The notes beneath the pieces are model-generated. The model was not told the DNA's origin. It worked only from the letters and a program-made list of their open reading frames with translations, and did not search any database. Position numbers and translations under genes: made by a program. Of a DNA stretch of 64,000 nucleotides, positions 9,870 to 19,964 are shown one piece after another. Every line of letters starts with the position of its first letter. Position 1 is the first letter of the stretch. Source of the DNA: Antedon mediterranea (Eukaryota; Echinodermata; Crinoidea; Comatulida; Antedonidae); assembly GCF_964355755.1 (NCBI RefSeq), contig NC_092674.1, forward strand, positions 22,596,001 through 22,660,000, read 5' to 3'.

Positions 9870-10570
9870 TTAAAGTAACATTTTTGTGGTCGTGCTTTTT
9901 TTTTTGGAGTAATCATTTATTGAAGTAAAAATTAAGTTGTGGTCACTCACAGAAATGGTTGCGGTACCACTAGCATTATGCTGGTCAGGCATGCTGTACA
10001 GTATAACGTCAATACAACTGGATGTCGTTGAGGTTATACGTGTCATTTCATGAATCAATTGCTTTAAAATAAACATATTGTCTAGCATATTGATTGGATT
10101 ATATACCAGACTATCATTATTAACATAATCAATATTTAAATCACCTAATAAAACAATTTCGGAATCCTCGAGACTTGCCCTAACGAGTGAGTTAACCATT
10201 AAGTTAAAATAATTTGCATCAGCATCTGGTGGCCTATACATACAGCTAATTAAAATATTTTTTTTTTTTTTCAATTTATTTCAATCCATACTGCTTCTAA
10301 ATTATAGATTTTTAGGTCCTGTCTTTCATTGAAAGAGAGTGAATCTTTTACATAATACAAACACCACCTCCTTTTTTTTGTATACGGCCATTTCTAATCA
10401 CGTGGTAATCGTTAATATGTACAGTATAATCATTATTAACAGACTCATTTAGACAAAAAACATCAACATTTATAACAATTAAACGAATTTCATCTAGTTT
10501 ATTATTTATACTACGACAGTTTAAGTGGCCAATTTTGAGCCTGTGGTGTTTCTGTAATTGATTAGTTATG
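9870..10570 (-). pseudogene. APE-type endonuclease domain of the CR1-like element
   Basis: The N-terminal motif KIGHLNCRSINNKLDEI appears near 10540-10490, then RNGR..KGGGVCI near 10390-10350. The 134-residue frame 10274-9870 gives CMYRPPDAD, EIVLLGDLNIDY (the GDxN catalytic motif), LIHEMTRITSTTSSCIDVIL and the terminal SVSDHNLIF (the SDH motif). These are the ordered motifs of apurinic/apyrimidinic-type endonucleases of non-LTR elements. A homopolymer run near 10260-10275 breaks the frame. Confidence 0.8.
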
Positions 10571-10639
10571 CCAGTGAGACCTATTACTGCTACAGTTTCG
10601 TGAGATGTGGCCCCATCTTCCGCATTTGTAACACTGTTT

Positions 10640-11045
10640 TTAACTTTGAAATTGTTGATTTTGGTAGTTTCTATTTAGTCCTCGGCCATGATTGATTGTA
10701 ACAAAGTTTGTAAGCTCTAGGTTTGTTATTACTCTTTTCTTACCTAATGTAGACGATAGTAGGCTTTTGTCAATGCTATTGTCACGGTATTTAAAATTAC
10801 GATCATTACTTACGAATATTGCACCATTTTCCTCAGTGACATTCTGTAGAATTGCATTTAGAGAGTCCAGTTTCATCTAATCATGTTTACGATCTATTCT
10901 CGGCGGGATGCTGGCTACTTTGACTGATTCTGCTTTGTTTTTAGCTATTTCAATTACGCTAGAAATGTATTCCGTTATCTTCTCTAAAGACTTTTCAGAC
11001 GACACGTCATTTGTACCGCATACTTTTGAAATGTTGTCATTTTGT
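10640..11045 (-). pseudogene. ORF1 remnant with esterase-like (SGNH) block
   Basis: Spread over two frames, one reads VCGTNDVSSEKSLEKI and VASIPPRIDR, followed by KLDSLNAILQNVTEENGAIF, VSNDRNF and SIDKSLLS. The sequence of a GTND block, a SIPPR block, and a late ...nd..F...D block is the pattern of the SGNH-hydrolase domain found in ORF1 of CR1-like elements. The Ser-containing N-terminal block and the final DGxH block are not visible, so it is not functional. Confidence 0.6.
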
Positions 11046-11059
11046 TGTTCGTTTTAGGG

Positions 11060-11470
11060 TGAGAGGGTGTACAAATATGAGATGATCACCGTGACTAGAT
11101 GCTACCGTAGGACAAGAATATAACTTATTGCGAAATGCATTTCCTATTACAAAGGGGTCGCCGTATCTTTTTTCTAACATCTGCTTAGCTTTCGCAAATG
11201 CGAGTAACCTTCCAAGGCTTGTCTGGCAGATCCACCGACATATTTCTTCAGTTAATGTAGTTGTTCAGCTGGAGGGATGCCTCTTTTCTCGATAAACGTT
11301 TCAAGGGCGCTTTTCCAATTGGGTTTTTAAGAGGATCTCCAGTAAATACTGGCGGTGGGAATCTACCTATGTTGAGATGTTTATCTAGACATTCTGCAAA
11401 CGTTAATACCTTTTTCTGGGATTCGGTTTCAGGGATTGTCTTACCATTTATCTGCGATGATTCCATATAA
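11060..11470 (-). pseudogene. BEL/Pao gag remnant (5' part of the split gag)
   Basis: The open frame 11466-11248 has RFPPPVFTGDPLKNP, the classic gag motif (P.F.GDPL.Y..W), then sequence in shifted frames that includes RYGDPFVIGNAFRNKLY near 11170-11110. This is the middle of the DUF1759-type gag. It breaks off at about 11050 where CR1-like sequence starts, and the continuation is found at 7915. Confidence 0.75.
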
Positions 11471-11474
11471 GCCA

Positions 11475-12150
11475 GCCCAACCTAGTCCTAGTAGCATGTG
11501 GTCAATTTGGTGGTCCAGTAATAGTTTCTAGTACTACTACTACTTCGTTTCCGATTAACTGGCCAATTCCCGCGTCAATATTCTTCACTGTTATATCTTT
11601 AGGTGTGGCAACATCTTCGCTGATTGGGATGTGTCTGCTTGAAAACCGGAAGTATGTTCTTAGTAGGCCTATAGGCGACTGGTAACTCCGACCACCTTCC
11701 TTGACTATCTAGTCTGCTGATTACCAATCCCTTTATGGTTTGTGTAGTCATAGTACAGTATGTGCATTTCCTATTGTTGTGTTATATATAGTTATACTTA
11801 GTTTGGCCCGTTTTCCCTCGACTCCTGTTTTGTGAAGTAGCTCATCTTACTGATATAAATAATATGCTGCTTCTCGGATCAAAGAAGGCGTATGTCTTGA
11901 TCGGCTGACTCCCAATTCTCGCTATAACCTTCAATGGTACAATCGCGAGAGTACATTGGCCTCTTGTTGAACAGGCTGATTCAACGTTCGGCGGCTATTT
12001 GGCAATCGAATCTCTGTGTAGTGATGCGGGGTCAGCTCCCTTGCAAGTCTTACATTCGATCCGTTGCCTGCATTCCTTGCTGCGGTGTCCTACACAGAGA
12101 CAGCCAAAGCATGCTCTTGACTGTTTCAGAAACTTGATTTTACAGTAGTT
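11475..12150 (-). pseudogene. BEL/Pao gag zinc-knuckle and protease remnant (separate copy)
   Basis: In shifting frames the minus strand reads ACFGCLCVGHRSKECRQRI (CCHC knuckle), ECKTCKG, later FDPRSS (position of the DTGSD-type protease motif, altered) and DVATPKD, GQLIGNEVV, ATRTRLGWA, which match the end of the BEL/Pao protease-linker region (I..LIG.D...., RT.LGW). At least five frame changes are present. It lies immediately upstream of another gag start, so two copies are joined. Confidence 0.6.
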
Positions 12151-12459
12151 TCTCTAGCCAGCCCATCAAACTTGATGTTTTCAAGGTTTCTTTGCAATAA
12201 ACGCAACTAATATCTTCCTTGAGGAGGGAAATCGTTGTTTCGATTTTGTTTAGATTGTTTTACGTATTGATTGTTTGTCACTATCTGTTGATGTACAGTA
12301 GTGTGTTCTGTTCGGTTTGTCTTTGTACATTTATATTCTTATTTACATTCTGTTGAAGTATCAAGTTATGATCGGTTTGTTGTTGAACATTTACAGTATA
12401 TGTTCATTTAGTTGTTGACGTCTTTTATTTATCTGTTCATTTCGTCGTTGTTGTTGTTG

Positions 12460-13660
12460 TTGTACATCGTTTACTTCTAAAGTTGGTGACATTTCAGGTG
12501 TTTCTTGTTGTTGTATAGCTGAATCTGAATACCTTGTGCCTTAACGTACGTAACGTATAACTGGACTGCCTTGGATAGGATATGAATGTTGAGCACATAA
12601 AGAGATAGGCATAATTCTTTCAATCTCCGAGTCAGCTTCTCTGGAAGCTCTAGAAAGAAAATCATTCAAAGGAATGTCTTCTCCCTACTTATAATTCAAA
12701 GTAAAACTGTATTCAATTTCTCAAGCAACCTACTTCAATCTATGTGTTCACAGTATTAATCAAAGAAGTGTGGTCAACATAAGCATCAAATTCTCTATCA
12801 AAAAGGGTATTTTTAAAACCTGTGATATTGATAAGAAGACCAAAAAGTTCTAATTCACTAACATAATTGTTGACTGCTGCAGGTGGCAATCGTTTGGAAT
12901 AATAAGCAATTATACATTCTTTACCACTAGATCTTGTGTCAGATAAGAACCAGTAGCAATTCGTGACTATCTAAATATCTATCATATCTACCAAAATCTA
13001 CCATTCGGCTGTGGTGTAATTACAATTTGTGGCTCCACTAATAAACATTTAATTTTATTAACGGCTTCTTGATGTTCAGATGTCCATAAAAATTGTGCAC
13101 CCTTTTTGACCTTTGCAAGAATATTTAAATCTAATAATTTTGTTAACTCTGTGTCTATTAACTTCTCTCAAACGGTGTGTGATCTGTTAGATCGAAACCA
13201 GGACATGTACCTAATTCACTATAAAGACTAAAGGATTGTCTATTTCGAAGAAACGTTGTTTTTCTACATCATTTAAATCACTATCTTTAAGAACAATTTG
13301 ATTATAAATTATTTCTATATCAGTATAATCTAACCGTGAATCGTCGGGTTGAAGATGAGGATATTTGTGCAAATTGTAAATCGGCGCATAACTGAGGTTT
13401 AAGGTCGTCTATTGAATTAAAAGTTTTTCCTTCGATCCATAACCTATCGGACCCTATCAAAGTGCGTTTAAACAATTTAACTACCTGTAAAAGTGCGGCA
13501 TTATCACCCGGTGCTGCTAAGGCATGCGCTTCTAAAGCTAAGAAAGTGTGCAGCGCATAAATCGTAATTAATTATAGCGCCATTGAAACGCGCTGGTAGA
13601 AAGTCGGTTTGGCGTAATTGCACTGCCATGCTAGCTTACGATGATCAATGTATTTAAAAA
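12460..13660 (-). pseudogene. Ty3/Gypsy-like RT tail and RNase H remnant
   Basis: Decayed minus-strand blocks follow Gypsy order. KKGAQFLWTSEHQEAVNKIK (RT-RNase H junction) is at about 13110-13050. ECIIAYYSKRLPP, NNYVSELELFGLL and DAYVDHTSLI (RNase H) are at about 12930-12790. IEYSFTLNYKKGEDIPLNDFLSRA, cited as ..LNDFLSRA, is near 12720-12650. Many stops and shifts are present. A short Gln-rich stretch (about 12480-12420) follows. Confidence 0.6.
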
Positions 13661-14035
13661 AAAAATTGTTTGTTCCAGTTACCCAATCGAATTACAGTAC
13701 TATAATAAGATTCCAACAATGGGCCTATTCATATAAGGCTAATAGCATATAGCCATCCTGACCTAGATCAAATGAAGGTTGATCATAATAATAATATAAA
13801 GAACAAATCATATATCACTATCCAAAGTGTTTGTTGAGAGTTTCATAAACGAAAACACAAAATTGAAATAATTATCAGCTGTTTTAAATCAAATCCAAGA
13901 AATAAGTTGTTGATCCAGACAGTAAATATTCAATCAAGTAATAAACATTAACCATGATAAAGGCATACAAATAAAAATCGTAAAAATACTGTAGTTTTCG
14001 TGAACCTGTAAACATATAATTAAAAGTGCCTCTGC
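13661..14035. other. Gene-free stretch
   Basis: AT-rich, no coding signal recognised. Confidence 0.4.
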
Positions 14036-14285
14036 AGCTTTTTGGTTTTTGATCGTGGCGAATCTTGGACTATGATTTCTCGATAGAATTTGTTCTTTCT
14101 CTCTTCATCTTTCTTCGACCTCTTCTAACTCTCTGATCATTCAATCTTGGTTGTATCGCGTTGATGGGCACTTATGGTACTGGTAGTACATCTGTCTCAT
14201 GAAAACGTAGTACTTGATTTGCAGCATCGATTCCTGGTGCTGGCGGAGGAGTATCTGGAAGTACAATTACTTAAAACATATTTGA
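14036..14285. repeat. Second copy of the 6852-7200 direct repeat
   Basis: This matches TTTTGGTTTTTGATCGTGG at its left and GGCGGAGGAGTATCTGGAAG at its right, but lacks about 110 bases present in the first copy between the GATCGTGG and CGATAGA words. It is therefore an independent insertion with an internal deletion, or the first copy has an insertion. Confidence 0.65.
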
Positions 14286-15000
14286 TGTTTTTTTTTTAAT
14301 GTTTTGATTAAAATTGAAGTTTTAGGGTATAATTAAAAAATTGACCAAAACTATGCGCAAGTGCTGGAGCTGAGCAAATACTTCAGGTGATGTTCATTCT
14401 TCATTCGTACACTTGATGCTGAATTGGTAGTGGCCCTTGATGCAGTGTTTGTTCATAAATGATATCTGTGTCTAGTCTTCGAAAACTTGTTTGATTTTGA
14501 TGAATCCAGCATCATTTCAAGTTCAAAATCTGGATCTATCTTTTTCTACTGGCGGCCTAGCTTTAGCATATATTCTTTTTATGCAGCATGGAAAACCTTG
14601 ACAAGTTCACATTTCAGTTGCAGACGGAATTATACATTTCCAATGAGGATGTTGGCTTATTGTATCTTGTATTGCCTCTTTGAGAATCGTTTCTTTTTTG
14701 TTAGTTCCCTTCTTTTACCTTCTGTTCCATTGCCATTGTTGCAGTTTCTATTCTCGTAATGCCGATGCCATGAAGAGCCATATTGAGATTTGGATTTTTC
14801 CAACTAGGTTGTGATGAGGTTTGAACTAATATTAGAAAGATTAAACGAGACTTACATGTAAGTTGAATATTTTATAAATATGTGAGTGAGGTGTAAACTG
14901 AGATCTCAATGCACGCGCGCACCCTCATACTTCAAATCAAACCAGAGTAAGTAAATTTGCAACGATAAGTATGTATTATGACAACTGCATTGTTCTATAT
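14286..15000. other. Gene-free stretch between retrotransposon remnants
   Basis: The plus frame 14487-14759 is Phe/Ser-rich with no known motif. The segment may be a decayed LTR or gag leader, but no LTR pair was identified. Confidence 0.3.
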
Positions 15001-15710
15001 AATTCTTTTACTTGGGGTGGGTTAGTCGGGCATTTTATATTCTTATCCAGGATAGAGCAATGATGGAATCCGACAGAAAGACACAGCCTTATTAAACTTC
15101 ACAGACATATCTTTAATCACAGACGCATTCCATCTTGTCGCTATAACAAGCTGCCTGTAATTCCAGTCTCGGTACAGTCAAAGTTTTAAGCGGTGTAACG
15201 CGTGACTTCTTTGTCAGTAACCTCACACCAACTGAACTATCATGCATTATCCGTCTCGTAATGCAGCTTCAGACGCATCACGGAATATTACTACTACTAA
15301 TACTACTACTGTTTCAACATCTGGTTCGGGAATCAAGCACCTCATGAATCTAACACCATGCAATCTCTTAATTTCAGCAAAGAACGTAACCCACTTGGCT
15401 GTCTCCGCAACACTCAACTCACCATCCCGATCGACTCCAGTCGCCCAAAGACGCTGCATCGTGATCTTAGCTCGAATTAAGAATGTCCCTGCAAATCCGA
15501 TAGGATCAAAGGTCTTAGATATTTCGCTTAATGATGTTCGCTTAGTAAGTTTAACATTAACATAGTCCTGTTCCACCTTGTACTTAATCACATCGGTTCT
15601 CAGTTCCATACAACACCCAGTACCTTTTGCTCGTCATCAGTCATGACACATTGCTCAGAATAATCCTGGTCTCCATTCAGATGAATGTTTTTCTTGGCGT
15701 AGTGGCATTT
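15000..15710 (-). pseudogene. BEL/Pao polyprotein remnant: RT end and RNase H region
   Basis: From 15700 leftwards: DEQKVLGVVWN (RT-connection motif), then the open frame 15609-15247 with LTKRTSLSEISKTFDPIGF and AKITMQRLWATGVDRDGEL, the strongly conserved BEL/Pao block (TKR..LS..S..FDPLG). Then, in another frame, FLVAAKSRVTPLKTLTVPRLEL, cited as KSRV.PLK.LT.PRLEL, and DSIIALSWIR, which are the RNase H hallmarks. Part of the frame (VVVLVVV) is a decayed short repeat of GTAGTA triplets. It abuts a Gypsy integrase fragment at about 15710. Confidence 0.8.
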
Positions 15711-17510
15711 TTCACCAGAGCTGTGATTGCCATGGATGGCGCTGACTTATCACATGGCGTCACTATGGTCAGTACGTACGTGTCAGGGGTACGTTGTTCA
15801 AAATGCAAACCAATTCGAGTGGTCGGGTGGTTATTATATTACTTAGAGGATCTCTAGCCTTGGGTTTTGGGGTCTTTCTAAGCACACATCTTTCACATAT
15901 ATTGATGTTTTCGCGGACCTCTCCTCTTAATCCTGGCCAGAAACAACTCCGTGGGACTAAATCGAGAGTTCTTTCAAAGCATTGATGACCCATTATATCA
16001 TGCGACTGTCGAATTAATTTCATCCGGGCAGTAACTGGTAATATATAACGTGTGTGTTGAGATTGGGACTCGGGATCATCAAATACCAGCACTCCATTGT
16101 CGAACTTTAGATTATTCCATTTTGATAAAATATTCCGTACTTGCCGAGATTCTTGTCGCATACGCCGATAACTTGGCTTATCCCCACTCTCGAGTAACGT
16201 TATTACTCTGAAAGTGATCTTGTGTCTTCTCTGTTCCCGTTTAATTTCTTCATGTGGCAAAGATACCCGTAGGGCTGTCCCATTATTATTGATAATGTGT
16301 GAATTATTTGACGGTGGTAATAAAAACCTTTCTTCCGTATCTTCTCGTCGTACACAGTTACCTAATACATCCTTCACTGTTTCGCATGGAATTCTCGATA
16401 GTGCATCGGCGGTTGTCATGTCGTGTTTACGTCCGGACGATATATAATGTTGATATTGCATTGTGAAAGGTCGTTGAACCATCGTTGACCATGAGCGTCT
16501 AGTTTTTCTTCCCCCAATACATAAGTTAAAGGATTGTCCATACACATAATCTCGAAACTTTTCAGTCGCCGCTAATTTATGCGCTGAGTATCTCTTCTCT
16601 GAATCTGATAATGACCGACTGACAAATGCGATCAACCTCTCTTTGCCATTCTGGACCTGTGCCAGAACTGCACCCAGACCGTCAATAGAAGCATCGGTTT
16701 GTAAGATGAAAGAAAGTGTTAAATCTGCATAAGCTAGAATAGGAGCGGACTTGATGTTATCACGAATTGTTTCGAAGCTGTGTTGTGCGTCCGAGTTACA
16801 TTGAAATGGCGTTGTATACTGTTTCCGTTGCTTACCGCCTTTAGTACGTCTTGTGTTGCCTTTAAGAAGATTAAATAGAGGTCTGGAAGCGGCGTACCTC
16901 TTTTCTACCGTTCGGAACCGGCCAGTTCTCTACCGCTGCTACTTTTTCTGGGTCGGTTGTCACTCCATCTGCTGAAACACTATGTCCAAGGTATTGAACT
17001 TCTTTCTTGAATAATTTACAGTTGGACCTCTTCAGCTTAAGGCTATGTGTACGGAGCCTATCAAACACTTTTTGAAGCTTCTCTTCGTGTTCTTCAACCG
17101 TTTTACTAAACACAATTATGTCATCTAGATAGAGTAGAATGTCGGTCAAATTAAGATCGCCAAAAACAGTATTCATCAGCAGACGCTGAAGAAACGTGGC
17201 AGGTGCGTTCTTGAGTCCAAACGACATCTTGGTATATTCAAACAAACAAAGGGTGTAGTGAATGCCGTCTTGTGCTGATCATTATGGTTCATTTGGATTT
17301 GGAGATACCCCGACGTTAAGACAAGACTTGAGAAATATTTTGCGTTGGCAAGAGAATCAAGGCTTTCTTCTATCCTCGGTAATGGAAAAGCGTCCCGTAC
17401 GGTTTGTGAGTTTAACTTACAGTAGTCGACGCATAGATGCATACTTCTTCCATCCTACTTCCGAACTATGACAATCGGCGAAGCAAATGGACTCTGACTC
17501 GGTCGGATGA
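15711..17510 (-). pseudogene. Ty3/Gypsy pol remnant: RT, RNase H and integrase zinc finger
   Basis: The order is complete. SPFASPIV is followed by MHLCVDYCKLNSQTV and YLQIQM (frame 17442-17176), then FGLKNAPATF, ILLYLDDIIVFSK with the YLDD catalytic box, YLGHSVSADGV and TDPEKV (frame 17245-16871). RNase H follows (ADASIDGLG region near 16690; FVSRSLSDSEKRYSAHKLA and TTADALSRIP in frame 16635-15769). An HHCC integrase finger closes the remnant (SHDIMGHQ... CERC). The first catalytic Asp of RT is changed: the usual SxLDLxSGY reads SSLVLTSGY. Integrase is cut after the finger by BEL/Pao sequence, so the catalytic DDE core is missing. Confidence 0.85.
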
Positions 17511-17608
17511 TTCCAGATTCGTTTCAAAATATTATTATTCACCTTTACCTTGACACTTCTTACTTTATCATCTTTACTAGTTTTAACAACAATTACTCGA
17601 CCCATCGG
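17417..17608 (-). pseudogene. BEL/Pao extreme C-terminus
   Basis: MGRVIVVKTSKDDKVRSVKV followed by VNNNILKR matches the end of BEL/Pao polyproteins (WP.GRV.E....DG.VR.V.VK....L.RPI.KL). It continues directly from the composite ORF at 17609-18442 after its stop. Downstream the frame runs into the Gypsy RT remnant, showing that one element inserted in or recombined with the other. Confidence 0.7.
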
Positions 17609-18442
17609 TCATTTACCACGAGGAGATTTTACTTGTTGATTCAAGTTTTTACGAACCGACTTTATAAAGCGTTCCCGGTATCCACCGAAGTGACTTGCAT
17701 TAGCTGGATTGAACTTCCATTCAACGAAGTTTGGAACGTTGCTTAACCACTCCTTGAAGACCTTTATTTCGGATTCTTGCAATTCTTCATCCCATTGAGA
17801 CCTTCGTTTACAAACAGCTTGAAGTAAAGATTTAGCATACAGAATAAAGGGAGATGCAAACCAAAACCCCAATGGGTCGTAAATAGAACTGGTTATTGCT
17901 GCCAGTAGGCCTCGTCTAGTCATTGGTTTGGCAGGTAAGTTTACATCAAATTTGAATACATCAAGCTCTGCATCCCATGACACCTTAGGTTTCAATGGTT
18001 TTCGATCAGTTAATTCGTGCATAAGCGCGTTAAGAACCATGTCGTGTTGGCCAAACTGTCTCTTGAGAATAGCAGCCTTCGCTTGCGCGTAACCTTCCTT
18101 GCCAGGAAGCATCGCATAGCATTCAATGCAGTTGCGCGCTTTGCCTTTGGACATTTGTATTAAGTATTGCAAGCGTGTTGCGTCACTACTTAATTTACAT
18201 TCAACGTTGGTTTCAAAGTTAAATATGAAGGAATAAAATTCCACTAGGTTACCATGGGAGTCAGAAAATTGTGCTTTGGGTAACTCTAAAGCCAGTTTAA
18301 TTTCGTTAAAACCACTCAGGCTATCTTGATTGATATTACAACTACTGATTGGGGTGGGTTCTGCTCTGTTAGCATTAGAATTACTATTAATATTACCCTC
18401 ACACAATGATGCGTTATTGTGAAGCACCAGATTGTGAAGCAT
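17609..18442 (-). pseudogene. Composite BEL/Pao ORF: gag fused to RT end fused to integrase end
   Basis: One open frame of 277 residues joins three pieces that are normally more than 1,000 residues apart. Residues about 50-152 are gag (ELPKAQFSDSHGNLVEFYSF, KGKARNCIECYAML, LKRQFGQ). Residues about 156-238 are the RT-RNase H connection (KPMTRRGLLAAITSSIYDPLGF). Residues 240-268 are the end of integrase (EWKFNPANASHFGGYRERFI). Junctions fall near 17983 and 17728. Protease, RT catalytic core, RNase H and integrase core are all absent. Retaining an open frame through two junctions is notable and could be chance, or a young deletion derivative mobilised in trans. Confidence 0.8.
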
Positions 18443-19112
18443 CTACCTGTCCGACATTCTCGGATTCAACATTACCATGATCAGAGCCCTCATCAGGGTC
18501 TGATCCTACATCACTATGTTCAGAACCCTCATCAGGAGGGCCTGACCTAACATTACTATGTTCAGAACCCTCATCAAGAGGGCCTGGCCTAACATTACTA
18601 TGTTCAGAACCCTCATCAGGAGGGCCTGACCTAACATTACTATGTTCAGAACCCTCATCAGGAGGGCCTGACCTAATATCACTATGTTCAGAACCCTCAT
18701 CAGGAGGGCCGCCTGACCTAACATTACTATGTTCAGAACCCTCATCAGGAGGGCCTGACCTAATATTACTATGTTCAGAACCCTCATCAGGAGGGCCTGA
18801 CCTAACATTACTATGGTCAGAACTCTATAGCCTGGCATCGCCATTGTCACAGCCCTCATTAGGGTCTGACCGTACATTATTAGTGGCATGTCCACCAGTA
18901 TATGTGGCATACCTGATAGCCGCAGTACGTGCTTTCCAGAATGTTGCGTGGCACTCGACCATCCATGTTTCCAATACCTCGGCTTCCTCGTCGTCCGCCA
19001 TGTCGTTAAGTTTGTTTGCGATCATTGTATTAAGCAGCCGTGTACGTGTAAGTGCCCCTTTCAGCGTCCTCCTCTGCCGCAGCAGGTCTGTTCTATCATC
19101 TCGTGTCGACAT
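18443..19112 (-). pseudogene. BEL/Pao gag N-terminal part with a repeat domain
   Basis: The frame 19112-18825 begins MSTRDDRTDLLRQRRTLKGA and continues with a helical charged region (LNDMADDEEAEVLETWMVE) like other BEL/Pao gag starts. One TAG stop (at 18825) separates it from a 14-residue repeat domain in the same frame (SNVRSGPPDEGSEH units). At the far end (about 18445) a one-base shift separates this from the composite ORF. Without those two lesions gag would be continuous from 19112 to about 17983. Confidence 0.7.
18473..18853. repeat. 42-bp minisatellite, about nine units
   Basis: The unit TATGTTCAGAACCCTCATCA + GGAGGGCCTGACCTAACATTAC repeats with starts at 18473, 18515, 18557, 18599, 18641, 18683, 18728, 18770 and 18812. 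All spacings are 42 except one of 45, so the only length change is a whole codon (an extra GCC in the unit beginning 18683). On the minus strand each unit encodes 14 residues, SNVRSGPPDEGSEH with variants. Outer units are more diverged, as is usual for an old array. Confidence 0.95.
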
Positions 19113-19960
19113 CTTGAGCGTGAATCACTCACTGTAGCGTGTTGAAACAATTATACTTCACAGCAACTTTCAACCCTCAGTAATAATCATCCAAGCTTAT
19201 AGTGTACCACATAAAACGACGCAAAACAACAAACCACTTTGAGATTACAACATTTATTATGTGTCTAAATAAAGAACAACATAGTAAGAAACCTAAATCA
19301 CTATAGAGCATTGGAATTGTGAATCATTGATAACAGCTTTTGTATGTATTTTTTTGTATGGTATTTAGCCACATGGCATGACTCGCATAACAATTCATTT
19401 CAGCACACATATTTGTTACAATTTTAGTGATGTATGGACAGTGTTTTATTCTCAAGTCTTGTATTAACTGATTCTTACAACATAGTTATGGAGCTATTTT
19501 TTACACAGTTAATATATTTTATTTTAAATTTATTTTCTGTAGTAGAAAATCTGTACTGCCGTCATCCATGCGCTGGAGTGCTAACTATACAGATGATATC
19601 CTGAATTGGGACGTAATACTCATTTGCTCGTTGATTTGATGGCCAAGATCTGCCCATGAACTTAACATGGACATCATTGTTCTCCTTAGATCGTTCATCA
19701 ATTGTTCTGATTATACCACTCATCATATATACATGGTATGTATTTGCCTGGTTGGTACACGTTTGATAAAGGTGTCTGGTTATCAGTGTCTAGTGCAGAT
19801 GGTTTTGCATGGGTAGTTAAATAATTGTACTGCATTTATCATCAGTCGACAGCCTTCGCATCTCTAACTTTAATTGAAACTTAACTTAATCAGAAATTGG
19901 CACAAAACTATGATGTGATCTCGTACCAGCAATAGTCTTAGACAAAGCGTATTTTGTATC
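19113..19960. other. Gene-free stretch
   Basis: AT-rich; no coding motif recognised. It may be the 3' non-coding part of the minus-strand gene remnant at 19965-20800 or the leader of the BEL/Pao element. Confidence 0.3.
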
Positions 19961-19964
19961 CAAG

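Larger units (their letters stand above)
8357..11045 (-). mobile_element. CR1-like non-LTR retrotransposon, internally deleted, inserted in a BEL/Pao gag
   Basis: Reading leftwards from 11045: an ORF1 remnant with SGNH/GDSL-esterase-like blocks, an APE-type endonuclease, the linker before the reverse transcriptase, then the reverse transcriptase C-terminus and a 3' tail ending in an A/T-rich run at 8357-8400. The catalytic core of the RT is missing, because the frame passes from the pre-RT linker at about 9240 straight to the SIDDNLSW.KHV segment at about 9225. Esterase-bearing ORF1 proteins are known from CR1-like elements. BEL/Pao gag sequence resumes on both sides (11060 and 7915). Confidence 0.8.

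Noticed and set aside
14487-14759. 90-residue plus frame
   Set aside because: Phe/Ser-rich, no motif, lies between retrotransposon remnants.
18506-18910. 134-residue minus frame made of MLGQALLMRVLNIV repeats
   Set aside because: It is the shifted frame of the 42-bp minisatellite. The gag frame (SNVRSGPPDEGSEH) joins the gag N-terminus, so this one is a shadow.
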